From the NCBI RefSeq assembly GCF_000227665.2, contig NZ_CP007030.1, positions 1,178,001 to 1,242,000 of the forward strand: a DNA stretch of 64,000 nt. Direction: 5' to 3'. Source of the DNA: Thiomicrospira aerophila AL3. GTDB taxonomy: Bacteria > Pseudomonadota > Gammaproteobacteria > Thiomicrospirales > Thiomicrospiraceae. Shown here in pieces: positions 41,939-48,702 of the stretch (positions are counted from its first letter, which is position 1; each line of letters begins with the position of its first letter). The position numbers were made by a program, and so were the translations under genes. The notes beneath the pieces were generated by a model. The model was given only the letters and a program-made list of their open reading frames with translations, had not been told where the DNA came from and ran no database searches.

Positions 41939-41987
41939 CCCCATGGGGATACATCATCCCTGTGGGGTTCGGTGTATCCCCTTTTTT
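41939..41987 (+). promoter_or_regulatory. Attenuator-like hairpins before radC
   Basis: Hairpin 1 CCCCATGGGGAT (41939-41950) with ATCCCTGTGGGG (41956-41967), two G-T pairs. Hairpin 2 GGGGATACA (41945-41953) with TGTATCCCC (41973-41981), then six T. RBS AGGAG and ATG at 42012 follow. Confidence 0.8.
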
Positions 41988-42011
41988 ATTTTTCAAATCA
42001 GGAGATATGCC

Positions 42012-42473
42012 ATGTTTAAATTATCTAGCCAGCAAAAAGCCATCTTAAAAGAAGCTGAGGCAATCTATGCGCTTATGGCATCAAATGCTAGTGATGAAGT
42101 GTTTAACTCGCCGGAGTTATCCGCTGAGTTATTTAAAACTAGGTTAGTGGGAGAAGAAAGAGAGCATTTTGAAGTTCTTTTTTTGAATCAACAGCACATC
42201 ATGATTGATGTTCAAAGACTGTTTTCAGGAACTATAAATCAAGCAAGCGTTCACCCACGGGAGATCGCTAAAAAGGCCTTGGAGTTAAATGCGGCTGCAA
42301 TTGTGATAGCGCATAACCACCCATCAGGCAAAGCTAATCCATCAAAAAGTGACATTAACATGACGCGGATTGTCAAAGATGCGATGGAGCTTATTGAAGT
42401 AAAACTGCTCGATCACATTATTGTCGGCCATCATGGGCTATGGCACTCAATGGCCCAAGCAGGCGAAATATGA
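42012..42473 (+). CDS. radC: RadC/JAB-domain protein
   Basis: 153 residues from the ATG at 42012. JAB/MPN-like metal motif IVIAHNHPSGKANPSKSDI (His-x-His-x-Pro, near 100-115), with LVGEEREHFEVLFLNQQHIMIDVQRLFSGTINQASVHPREIAKKALELNAAA typical of RadC-like proteins. The N-terminal helix-hairpin-helix of chromosomal RadC is absent, as in plasmid and phage copies. RadC-like proteins are frequent in mobile elements next to anti-restriction genes; their biochemical role is unsettled. Confidence 0.88.
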   Translation: MFKLSSQQKAILKEAEAIYALMASNASDEVFNSPELSAELFKTRLVGEEREHFEVLFLNQQHIMIDVQRLFSGTINQASVHPREIAKKALELNAAAIVIAHNHPSGKANPSKSDINMTRIVKDAMELIEVKLLDHIIVGHHGLWHSMAQAGEI

Positions 42474-42478
42474 CCACA

Positions 42479-42501
42479 ACCCACACTTCGGTGTGGGTCT
42501 T
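42479..42501 (+). terminator. Terminator after radC
   Basis: ACCCACAC-TTCG-GTGTGGGT (42479-42498) followed by CTTT; first element of the next cassette. Confidence 0.75.
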
Positions 42502-42527
42502 TACATTAAGCGATTTGGTATTAAAAT
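42500..42527 (+). promoter_or_regulatory. Promoter of the 42728 cassette
   Basis: TTTACA (42500-42505), 16 bp, TAAAAT (42522-42527), matching the cassettes at 41783 and 43823. Confidence 0.65.
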
Positions 42528-42542
42528 CATTTGATGTAAGGA

Positions 42543-42633
42543 TCCACGTTGTGGAACTTAGGCTTGCATTGCAAGCACCCTTTACTGGCCCTCGACTGCG
42601 TTAGCCGGTAACGATCCCTTGGATCGTGCAGTC
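42543..42633 (+). ncRNA. Structured leader RNA, copy 5
   Basis: As copy 4, but pseudoknot stem 1 reads ACTGGC instead of ACCGGC against GCCGGT, giving a G-T wobble rather than a mismatch; the inserted hairpin loop also differs. Stem 2 GACTGC/GCAGTC ends at 42633. Confidence 0.8.
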
Positions 42634-42656
42634 ATGCTTACAATTCTATTTTTAAC

Positions 42657-42705
42657 CCCATGGGGATACATCATCCCTGTGGGGTTCGGTGTATCCCCTT
42701 TTTTT
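42657..42705 (+). promoter_or_regulatory. Attenuator-like hairpins before the 42728 gene
   Basis: Hairpin 2 GGGGATACA (42662-42670) with TGTATCCCC (42690-42698), then seven T. Hairpin 1 uses the preceding CCCCAT with ATCCCTGTGGGG, as before radC. Confidence 0.78.
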
Positions 42706-42727
42706 GTTTAAAATCAGGAGAGACACC

Positions 42728-43045
42728 ATGCTAGTTACCATTAACCAAGTAGAAAACTTTGTTTCAAAAGCCATCGCAAATCAAATTTGTGCTGATGATC
42801 TGGGTATAAGGCTTCAATGGAGATTTCAAAAGCATCTATTTGTAGCCAAATTTTATAAGTCAGAACCCATCATGCACGTTGGATTGATTAATGGCACTGT
42901 AGAGCTTGAATCAATTGAACTGCCTTATGATCCTAAAACCAACATGCAGCGCTTGGTTCAGGAGCTTAAACTTCGCAAGGTTAGTGAAGTATTGCTTCAT
43001 CAAGCTAGGCAGGTTGGTCTAGTGGATGGCGTTAAATTTCAATAG
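42728..43045 (+). CDS. Hypothetical cargo protein, 105 residues
   Basis: ATG at 42728 after AGGAGAGACACC. Sequence (VTINQVENFVSKAIANQICADDLGIRLQWRFQKHLFVAKFYKSEPIMHVGLINGTVELESIELPYDPKTNMQRLVQELKLRKVSEVLLHQARQVG) suggests a helix, a beta sheet and a C-terminal helical pair. No family recognised. It has the full leader and starts its own cassette. Confidence 0.6.
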   Translation: MLVTINQVENFVSKAIANQICADDLGIRLQWRFQKHLFVAKFYKSEPIMHVGLINGTVELESIELPYDPKTNMQRLVQELKLRKVSEVLLHQARQVGLVDGVKFQ

Positions 43046-43057
43046 CTAATTAATTTT

Positions 43058-43107
43058 ACCCTGTGGGGATACAACATCCCTGTGGGGTTCGGTGTATCCC
43101 CTTTTTT
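43058..43107 (+). promoter_or_regulatory. Attenuator-like hairpins before the 43133 gene
   Basis: Hairpin 2 GGGGATACA (43065-43073) with TGTATCCCC (43093-43101), then six T. Hairpin 1 (CCCTGTGGGGAT with ATCCCTGTGGGG) has four G-T pairs and is the weakest of the set. Short form without pseudoknot RNA. Confidence 0.72.
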
Positions 43108-43132
43108 CTTTCAAAAATTAGGAGATACACCA

Positions 43133-43795
43133 ATGAATATCACAATCAATAACGAGCAAAAACTGTTTGTAATCAAAAACGACTATGGCGTAACCTGTCA
43201 AGGTTTTACGAATGTTTATGAAGACCTGATTCAAGTCAAAAAAAAGCTTGGTCTCAATGCTCCATTGGATTCAGAGATTGGAACCATTGAGCAGTATTCT
43301 GAATACCAAGCAACAATGAAGGTGCTGCGAGAGAAGGGTGGACTGAAAACCACTTTCTATAAATACAGAACACCAAAGAAAGTGCAGAGTATTCTTGAGG
43401 GCTATCGCAAGTCTGAAGAAAAAATACGCATTTTTTATGGTGACTATGAATCCGGTCGAGATTGGCTGGAGGAATATGACACGGTGGGGCGTGTAAGTCG
43501 CTCTGGTGGCTTGTTAAAAGTGCCTATTCTTGTAGCTGATGATGAATGCGGCGGCCCCGCCCTGCTGGATCATTGCATTGTTAAGTTGCAAGACGTGACA
43601 ACCGGTAAGGTTTTGTGGCAACACAAAAACTACCAGCAGCCAAAATTCCACATTCAGGAAGTAAGTGAGTTTGCACACGGACTAACTCACGAAGTTCTTG
43701 TAAATGAGAAAGTCCATGCCCGTTTTAGCTCACTAGCAAAAGCAGCGCATTGGGTGGCGTTTATGTCTGGCGAAACATCTTGCTGTCCTAACTAA
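43133..43795 (+). CDS. Hypothetical cargo protein, 220 residues
   Basis: ATG at 43133 after AGGAGATACACCA. Contains a run resembling a helical then beta domain (GGLKTTFYKYRTPKKVQSILEGYRKSEEKIRIFYGDYESGRDWLEEYDTVGRVSRSGGLLKVPILV). The RIFYGD...GRDW...GRVSRSGG pattern looks conserved and may be a small beta-barrel. Similar proteins are common on plasmids, but I know no function. Four Cys, two adjacent in the C-terminal ETSCCPN. Confidence 0.62.
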   Translation: MNITINNEQKLFVIKNDYGVTCQGFTNVYEDLIQVKKKLGLNAPLDSEIGTIEQYSEYQATMKVLREKGGLKTTFYKYRTPKKVQSILEGYRKSEEKIRIFYGDYESGRDWLEEYDTVGRVSRSGGLLKVPILVADDECGGPALLDHCIVKLQDVTTGKVLWQHKNYQQPKFHIQEVSEFAHGLTHEVLVNEKVHARFSSLAKAAHWVAFMSGETSCCPN

Positions 43796-43801
43796 CCCAC
43801 A

Positions 43802-43825
43802 ACCCACACTTCGGTGTGGGTCTTT
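43802..43825 (+). terminator. Terminator after the 43133 gene
   Basis: ACCCACAC-TTCG-GTGTGGGT (43802-43821) and CTTT, identical to the one at 42479. Confidence 0.75.
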
Positions 43826-43850
43826 ACATTAAGCGATTTAGTATTAAAAT
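43823..43850 (+). promoter_or_regulatory. Promoter of the ardC-like cassette
   Basis: TTTACA (43823-43828), 16 bp, TAAAAT (43845-43850). Confidence 0.65.
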
Positions 43851-43865
43851 CATTTGATGTAAGGA

Positions 43866-43956
43866 TCCACGTTGTGGAACTTAGGCTTGCATTGCAAGCA
43901 CCCATTACCGGCCCTCGACTGCGTTAGCCGGTAACGATCCCCTGGATCGTGCAGTC
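43866..43956 (+). ncRNA. Structured leader RNA, copy 6
   Basis: As copy 4, with pseudoknot stem 1 extended to TTACCGGC/GCCGGTAA (8 bp) and a different loop in the CGATCC/GGATCG hairpin. Stem 2 ends at 43956. Confidence 0.8.
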
Positions 43957-43978
43957 ATGCTTACAATTCTATTTTTAA

Positions 43979-44028
43979 CCCCATGGGGATACATCATCCC
44001 TGTGGGGTTCGCTGTATCCCCTTTTTTT
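43979..44028 (+). promoter_or_regulatory. Attenuator-like hairpins before the ardC-like gene
   Basis: Hairpin 1 CCCCATGGGGAT (43979-43990) with ATCCCTGTGGGG. Hairpin 2 GGGGATACA (43985-43993) with TGTATCCCC (44013-44021), then seven T. RBS AGGAG follows. Confidence 0.8.
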
Positions 44029-44052
44029 GTTTTTCAAATTAGGAGATACATC

Positions 44053-45030
44053 ATGTCTATGGATAAAGTTTTTCAAAAAGTTACTGATCAAATTGTTGCT
44101 GCGCTTGAAGCGGGTGTTGATGGCTCTTTTGAGTTGCCATGGGTTCGCATGAAATCCGTGGCAATCAATGCTAAAACCGGTCGTCGTTTAGTGGGTATTT
44201 CTCAACTTCTTTGCTCTATGAGCATGGTTGAGCATGGCTTTGAAACCAATAAATGGTTAACCATGAAACAAGCGAATGAACTTGGCGGCAAGATCGATAA
44301 AGGGTCAAAGTCAACGCTAGTGTTCTGGCTTCGACCTTTTCTTGAGGTTTTGGTTGATGGCAAAAAGAAATTGATTTCGCCTGAAGGCAATCAGCTTCAT
44401 GAAGCTATGGAAGCCGGTGAACCAATTATTTGGTCATATCGCTTTGCGCCCTATTTTAATGTGGAGCAAATTAGTGATCTACCCGATGAAATGTATGAGC
44501 CAGTGAATCAAACATTGGCACATGGTCTAGGGGATGGATTTGAGCCTATCCAAGAGGCTGAAGAGTTTGTAAGGATGTTGCAGTCTTCTACAGATCCTCT
44601 CAAACTGATACATAAAGGAGTTTCGGCGCATTATGCGCCGGGGCTGGATCAGGTAGTCATGCCTCAGCGTGAAAAGTTTAAGTCTGAATTAGGCTACTAC
44701 TCAACAATTTTTCACGAAATCGGGCATTGGACGGGGCATCAGTCTCGTAATGCCCGTGAGGGAATTGTGAACTTTGATCGTTTTGGCTCTTCTAAATACG
44801 CTTTTGAAGAATTGGTGGCTGAATTATCAGCATCATTCAAGATGGCTGAAATGGGCTTGGAGCGTGAAGTGCGCGAAGATCACATTCATTACATCGCTGA
44901 CTGGATCAAGGTTTTAAAAAATGATCCCAAAGCAATATTTAAAGCAGCACAGGATGCAGCGCGAGCGGTGCGTTATGTCAACAAACTGGTCGATGAACAT
45001 CAACCGGCTTTGTTTGAATCTGTTGCTTAA
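44053..45030 (+). CDS. ArdC-like antirestriction protein (ssDNA-binding zincin)
   Basis: 325 residues from the ATG at 44053. The N-terminal domain (DKVFQKVTDQIVAALEAGVDGSFELPWVRMKSVAINAKTGRRLVGISQLLCS) resembles the ArdC ssDNA-binding domain. A zincin-like metallopeptidase domain follows, with HEIGHWTGH near residue 220 and a downstream Glu (FEELVAELSASF). ArdC-type proteins protect incoming conjugative DNA from type I restriction. It is the last gene of the cassette region and has the full RNA leader; a strong terminator follows. Confidence 0.85.
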   Translation: MSMDKVFQKVTDQIVAALEAGVDGSFELPWVRMKSVAINAKTGRRLVGISQLLCSMSMVEHGFETNKWLTMKQANELGGKIDKGSKSTLVFWLRPFLEVLVDGKKKLISPEGNQLHEAMEAGEPIIWSYRFAPYFNVEQISDLPDEMYEPVNQTLAHGLGDGFEPIQEAEEFVRMLQSSTDPLKLIHKGVSAHYAPGLDQVVMPQREKFKSELGYYSTIFHEIGHWTGHQSRNAREGIVNFDRFGSSKYAFEELVAELSASFKMAEMGLEREVREDHIHYIADWIKVLKNDPKAIFKAAQDAARAVRYVNKLVDEHQPALFESVA

Positions 45031-45033
45031 TCT

Positions 45034-45060
45034 TAAACCGGCTTTTTAGCCGGTTTTTTT
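45034..45060 (+). terminator. Terminator closing the cargo region
   Basis: AAACCGGC-TTTTTA-GCCGGTTT then T-run. Separates the cassettes from the transfer operon promoter. Confidence 0.88.
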
Positions 45061-45076
45061 ATGGTGCGCCGGGCAA

Positions 45077-45138
45077 AAATCTAAAAAAATATTTTGATTT
45101 TTTAGATTTGATGTCTATCTTTTAAATAATGGCATTAT
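45077..45138 (+). promoter_or_regulatory. A-tract palindrome and -10 of the pilL operon (site a)
   Basis: AAATCTAAAAAA (45077-45088) and TTTTTTAGATTT (45098-45109) form a perfect 12-bp inverted repeat. The -10-like CATTAT ends 35 nt after the TTTTTT block (45133-45138). No -35 box is present at the expected place, so an activator is likely. Confidence 0.65.
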
Positions 45139-45173
45139 GCAAAGTGAGATTAATTACCTTACGGATTTATGCC

Positions 45174-45950
45174 ATGAAAATTAAAACTGCATTACTTGCC
45201 GCCCTGATTGCATCCAATGCCTCACTTGTATTTGCGGATGAACGGATTGGTCGTTACACATCTGCGACACCCGGCCCTGCACCCTACCAAACTAACCTGC
45301 TTAGTAGCGTTATCCATCTAACCCTGCCTAGAGAAATTAATCGTATTGGTGATGCCTATACGGTTTTGTTATCTGAATCCGGCTACCGCTTATCAAGCGA
45401 GCAAGATCCCAATATCCACCAACTTTTTAATCAGCCGGTTCCGGCGGTACATCGTCAGATCGGGCCTATGCAGTTAATTCAAGCATTAGAGGTATTGGCC
45501 GGTGAGCAATGGATGATAAATATTAATCCCGTGCTTAGGACAATTAGTTTTGAGTTACGCGATGAATACCGCCATTTTTTAGATGGCGTAGAATCTACCG
45601 GCTGTTTTGCCAACCAAGTTAAATCGTTTATACCACTTCATTTCGACACAAATTCCGTAGCACTGCAACCAAGGCATAAAACTTTGATAGACGCCTTGGT
45701 GTCTGATTTGAGACTTAATCCAGATGCCAAAATCAATATCCGAGGGTTTTCTGATCCTATTGGTTCAGATGAAGCAAAAATGACCATTTCTCTTCAAAGA
45801 GCGTTGTCAGTTGCCAATCAAATTGAAGACATGGGGCTAAAACCTCAGATCCTATCTGTTAAAGGCATGGGGCATGTTGATGAAAAACATGATTTACCTT
45901 ATGCCCAGCAGCGTGTTGTTGAAATTGAGGTTCTTGGTTGTAATAAATAA
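45174..45950 (+). CDS. PilL-like ICE lipoprotein-type protein with OmpA C-terminus
   Basis: 258 residues from the ATG at 45174, with signal peptide MKIKTALLAALIASNASLVFA. The first domain (ERIGRYTSATPGPAPYQTNLLSSVIHLTLPREINRIGDAYTVLL, then HRQIGPMQLIQALEVLAGEQWMININPVLRTISFEL) is the PFGI-1-type PilL/TIGR03748 module. The C-terminal ~110 residues are an OmpA-like peptidoglycan-binding domain (FIPLHFDTNSVALQPRHKTLIDALVSDLRLNPDAKINIRGFSDP). The fusion would anchor the outer part of the transfer apparatus to the cell wall. Confidence 0.8.
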   Translation: MKIKTALLAALIASNASLVFADERIGRYTSATPGPAPYQTNLLSSVIHLTLPREINRIGDAYTVLLSESGYRLSSEQDPNIHQLFNQPVPAVHRQIGPMQLIQALEVLAGEQWMININPVLRTISFELRDEYRHFLDGVESTGCFANQVKSFIPLHFDTNSVALQPRHKTLIDALVSDLRLNPDAKINIRGFSDPIGSDEAKMTISLQRALSVANQIEDMGLKPQILSVKGMGHVDEKHDLPYAQQRVVEIEVLGCNK

Positions 45951-45961
45951 GGCCTGTGATC

Positions 45962-47782
45962 ATGAAAAAGTTGAAGCAAAAAGCCTGTGTTGCATTATTT
46001 TCAATATTAGTAACAAGTCCTGCAAAATCAAATACATTTTCGACTGATACCCTCTTTGAAGCTTGGCTTACCGATCAGTGTGTAGAATATTGCTTTGTCG
46101 GTATTTGTGTGTTTTTGCGTTCCTCAGCTTTTCCACCATCATGCACAATAGTAACCACGCCTAGAGTTGAGCACTATTGGCCAGATTTTTTAGTTACTGT
46201 GCAAAATCGGCCTTCAGAGAATCCCTATAACGAGTTTAGAATGGCTATGGAGGCTGTTGAGAACGAGGCGTTATCAGCTCAATCATCTATAATTTCAGCC
46301 GTTTTATCATCACGAAATCCTGGTAGTACCGGTGCAGGTTCTCTCGCCGTACCAGATACAAACAGAGATAAAATCACCAACTTCAAAGAAGCCAATGTTA
46401 TTGGCAACCCAGTATTGATCATGTCAGATGCCATGAGTGAATATACATGCCCTACCCGCGTTAGGCCCTTTACACCCTACTATTCTTCCGCCTTTGATGC
46501 GTTTGCTTGGAGAACCGGTATATCCGATATTTTCACACTTGATGCTTGGACGCCCGGACGACGCGAAATTGGCTCTATGACTCCAACAAACCCATTTGGT
46601 AATACTTGGGGTGCTGTACAACCCAGACAGGGCTTTACAGCGCAAGGTAATGACATTAAAGCATCAGCTGTGGTTGCACAAAGAGCCGTCGATATTGTTT
46701 TAGCTGGCGGCGGCGGCCACTTGTACGTATCGCCCCGATCCGGCGGCGGTAGCTTTAATCCTTTTAACCCGGGATCCCAAGATAGTTTTGCAGAGAATGT
46801 AGGCATCAATTTTAGGAATCAAATTGGCAGTGCAAACCCAGGATCAGACGCTAACATTGCGCCCAATCATGGTAATGTGAATCAACCTGTTGGATCAAAT
46901 GAAAAAACAGCAAGATGGCAGATGGTTTCACCACGCAAAGATAATATTTGCCGTGCATTTGGTGCCGATAATCAATGGTTTAATACTGGTATTACTGACG
47001 TGATGCGTTATAACAATAATCGTCAATCCGAAAGACAACAATATGCTTATAACTATTGGCAAAAATATGCTTGCTGCTGGCCCAGTGGTGGCAGGCATTT
47101 AACAACTATTTCAATACCAAGGGTTTGTTTAACTTTTGGCTCGGGAGGGTCAGGTGGTTCGGGGGATGATTCTGGTGGATCAAGTGGTTCGGGGGATGGC
47201 TCTACTGGCTCTGGTGTCGGGTCACAAGTCGTGGCAGGCTCTGCTGCTGTAGGTGCCGTCGGCTTGGTGTCAGCTGGTTCAGCCTCATCAACCGATCAAA
47301 AGTATGATGATTCTATAGATGATATGGAGCGAGAGCGTGGTGAATTACATGAAAGAATTGAATATCTTGAAACGCAGATTATCGTTAATAACCAAAAAAG
47401 GGATGCTTTACATGCCGAGTACACCCAACACTACAATAATCTGCCTGGTCTTCAATCTCAACAGACTCAATTACAAAATGAGATTGCAGACTTAACGAGA
47501 AGAATTAACAACGCTAACAGGCAATTGAGTGACTTAGATGAACAAATAAGCAACACTGACGATGAAGCTGAGCTTGAAGAACTCAATCAGCAACGAAACA
47601 GTCTTGTTGGATTTATCAATAACCTTCAAACAAATCGATCAAGATTAAATGGCCAATTGGCAAATATTAATCAGCAAATTAGCCATGCCGAATCCCGGCT
47701 TAACGCTATCCCTGGTGAAATAAGACAAACAGATGCCAAGATAGTAGAACTTGAAACAGAGAGGCAGGGTCTGCCCTACTAA
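45962..47782 (+). CDS. TraU-like TIGR03756-family ICE protein with coiled-coil extension
   Basis: 606 residues from the ATG at 45962. The first ~385 residues match the TraU-like TIGR03756 family: LFEAWLTDQCVEYCFVGICVFLRSSAFPPSCTIVTTPRVEHYWPDFLV, later CPTRVRPFTPYYSS and YAYNYWQKYACCWPSGGR. Then comes a Gly/Ser linker (about 395-425), a weakly hydrophobic stretch and a coiled coil of ~150 residues to the end. The extension is not typical. In related ICEs the gene sits between TIGR03757 and TIGR03755; here it is 14 kb upstream. Exported, probably needed for pilus assembly. Confidence 0.75.
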   Translation: MKKLKQKACVALFSILVTSPAKSNTFSTDTLFEAWLTDQCVEYCFVGICVFLRSSAFPPSCTIVTTPRVEHYWPDFLVTVQNRPSENPYNEFRMAMEAVENEALSAQSSIISAVLSSRNPGSTGAGSLAVPDTNRDKITNFKEANVIGNPVLIMSDAMSEYTCPTRVRPFTPYYSSAFDAFAWRTGISDIFTLDAWTPGRREIGSMTPTNPFGNTWGAVQPRQGFTAQGNDIKASAVVAQRAVDIVLAGGGGHLYVSPRSGGGSFNPFNPGSQDSFAENVGINFRNQIGSANPGSDANIAPNHGNVNQPVGSNEKTARWQMVSPRKDNICRAFGADNQWFNTGITDVMRYNNNRQSERQQYAYNYWQKYACCWPSGGRHLTTISIPRVCLTFGSGGSGGSGDDSGGSSGSGDGSTGSGVGSQVVAGSAAVGAVGLVSAGSASSTDQKYDDSIDDMERERGELHERIEYLETQIIVNNQKRDALHAEYTQHYNNLPGLQSQQTQLQNEIADLTRRINNANRQLSDLDEQISNTDDEAELEELNQQRNSLVGFINNLQTNRSRLNGQLANINQQISHAESRLNAIPGEIRQTDAKIVELETERQGLPY

Positions 47783-47839
47783 TTCTAAAAAATTTTTCTT
47801 GTTTTTTAGAATAGCTGTCTAGTAAAAAAGTTATGTAAT
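47782..47839 (+). promoter_or_regulatory. A-tract palindrome and -10 of the 47874 operon (site b)
   Basis: ATTCTAAAAAA (47782-47792) and TTTTTTAGAAT (47802-47812), perfect inverted repeat. -10-like TGTAAT at 47834-47839, 32 nt after the T-block (35 in the other three). No -35 box. Confidence 0.6.
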
Positions 47840-47840
47840 C

Positions 47841-47869
47841 ATTCCTCATGAATAACACTCATGAGGAAT
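47841..47869 (+). promoter_or_regulatory. 11-bp hairpin covering the Shine-Dalgarno of the 47874 gene
   Basis: ATTCCTCATGA (47841-47851) and its exact complement TCATGAGGAAT (47859-47869) flank a 7-nt loop. The RBS GAGGA (47864-47868) is in the 3' strand, 5 nt before the start codon, so the folded form hides it. Confidence 0.65.
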
Positions 47870-47873
47870 CGTT

Positions 47874-48701
47874 ATGCAAGACCCAAACACAACTACCCTT
47901 CAATCACTGCCACCACTGCCAGGTGAAACTGAAGCGCCTGCAAATCATCTTAACCCAACTGAAACCGCTAAGAATAGTAACTCCAAGGTCGCTTTTGCGT
48001 TCATTGGTATTATTTTTATTGCTGTGGGCGTAGGTGGCTATATGCTTTATAAGTCCGTGAGTGATCAACTGGGATTAAATCAAGCAGCAACACCGGCTGA
48101 AGTGATTGACGCACTAAACTCAAGTGTCATTAGTGATGATCAAAAATCATTATTACCTGCTGCTGGTGTTGTGCCCAAGCAAGATATTGACATTACCAAT
48201 GCCACTGAATTTGTATCTGAAATCGCTCCAGTGGATGAATTTGATCAGCTTAATAGTCAAGTAAATGACCTGCTTGATGCTTTAAATCAAGTCAATAATC
48301 TATCCGAACAACTTAACAGGCAGATTAATCAAGTCAATCAACGAGTTGATAGCTTAGAGGGTGTTATCAATTCACAATCTGAGCAATCTCAATTAGTCGT
48401 CGCCGAACTTGATGACATCAAAAAGCTTGTACAAAGTCTTGATCAAAAAGTATCAGATACAGCTAGATCAGCTAAAACATCTGAGCAAACCCGAGTTGTA
48501 CAGCCCTCACCTCCCAAAACATTATCATCAGCAATATGGCAAGGACGCCAGGCGGTGCTTGTTAATGATAGAGCAGCTATTAGGATGTTTTATGTGGGTG
48601 ATACCGTGGCAAATTGGCAAATTGAAGCACTTAACAGCCACTCAATTGTCTGGCGTTCATTACTGAGCAATGAGCGTATTACTGCGGAAATAGGAGGGTA
48701 A
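47874..48701 (+). CDS. Membrane-anchored coiled-coil protein of the transfer region
   Basis: 275 residues. A cytoplasmic N-terminus (~40) is followed by one membrane segment (VAFAFIGIIFIAVGVGGYMLYK), then a coiled coil (FDQLNSQVNDLLDALNQVNNLSEQLNRQINQVNQRVDSLEGVI). The last ~60 residues (SSAIWQGRQAVLVNDRAAIRMFYVGDTVANWQIEALNSHSIVWRSLLSNERITAEIGG) resemble the small periplasmic domain of GspC/PilP-type pilus proteins. It likely connects inner and outer parts of the conjugation machine. First gene of an operon that runs to 53663. Confidence 0.6.
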   Translation: MQDPNTTTLQSLPPLPGETEAPANHLNPTETAKNSNSKVAFAFIGIIFIAVGVGGYMLYKSVSDQLGLNQAATPAEVIDALNSSVISDDQKSLLPAAGVVPKQDIDITNATEFVSEIAPVDEFDQLNSQVNDLLDALNQVNNLSEQLNRQINQVNQRVDSLEGVINSQSEQSQLVVAELDDIKKLVQSLDQKVSDTARSAKTSEQTRVVQPSPPKTLSSAIWQGRQAVLVNDRAAIRMFYVGDTVANWQIEALNSHSIVWRSLLSNERITAEIGG

Positions 48702-48702
48702 T

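Noticed and set aside
37967-43956. Naming the leader RNA as STAXI or as a self-cleaving ribozyme
   Set aside because: I cannot recall the consensus precisely enough to match it, and no known ribozyme core is recognisable to me; left as an unclassified structured RNA.
41760-44050. Long near-identical spaced repeats that could suggest a CRISPR array
   Set aside because: The repeats are ~230 nt, contain promoter, pseudoknot and attenuator, and are separated by different full genes with RBS; nothing like short repeats with uniform spacers.
41760-44050. Integron-type attC sites between cassettes
   Set aside because: The repeated unit precedes each gene and ends at its RBS, has no R/L box core (GTTRRRY) arrangement that I can identify, and no integron integrase is in the window.
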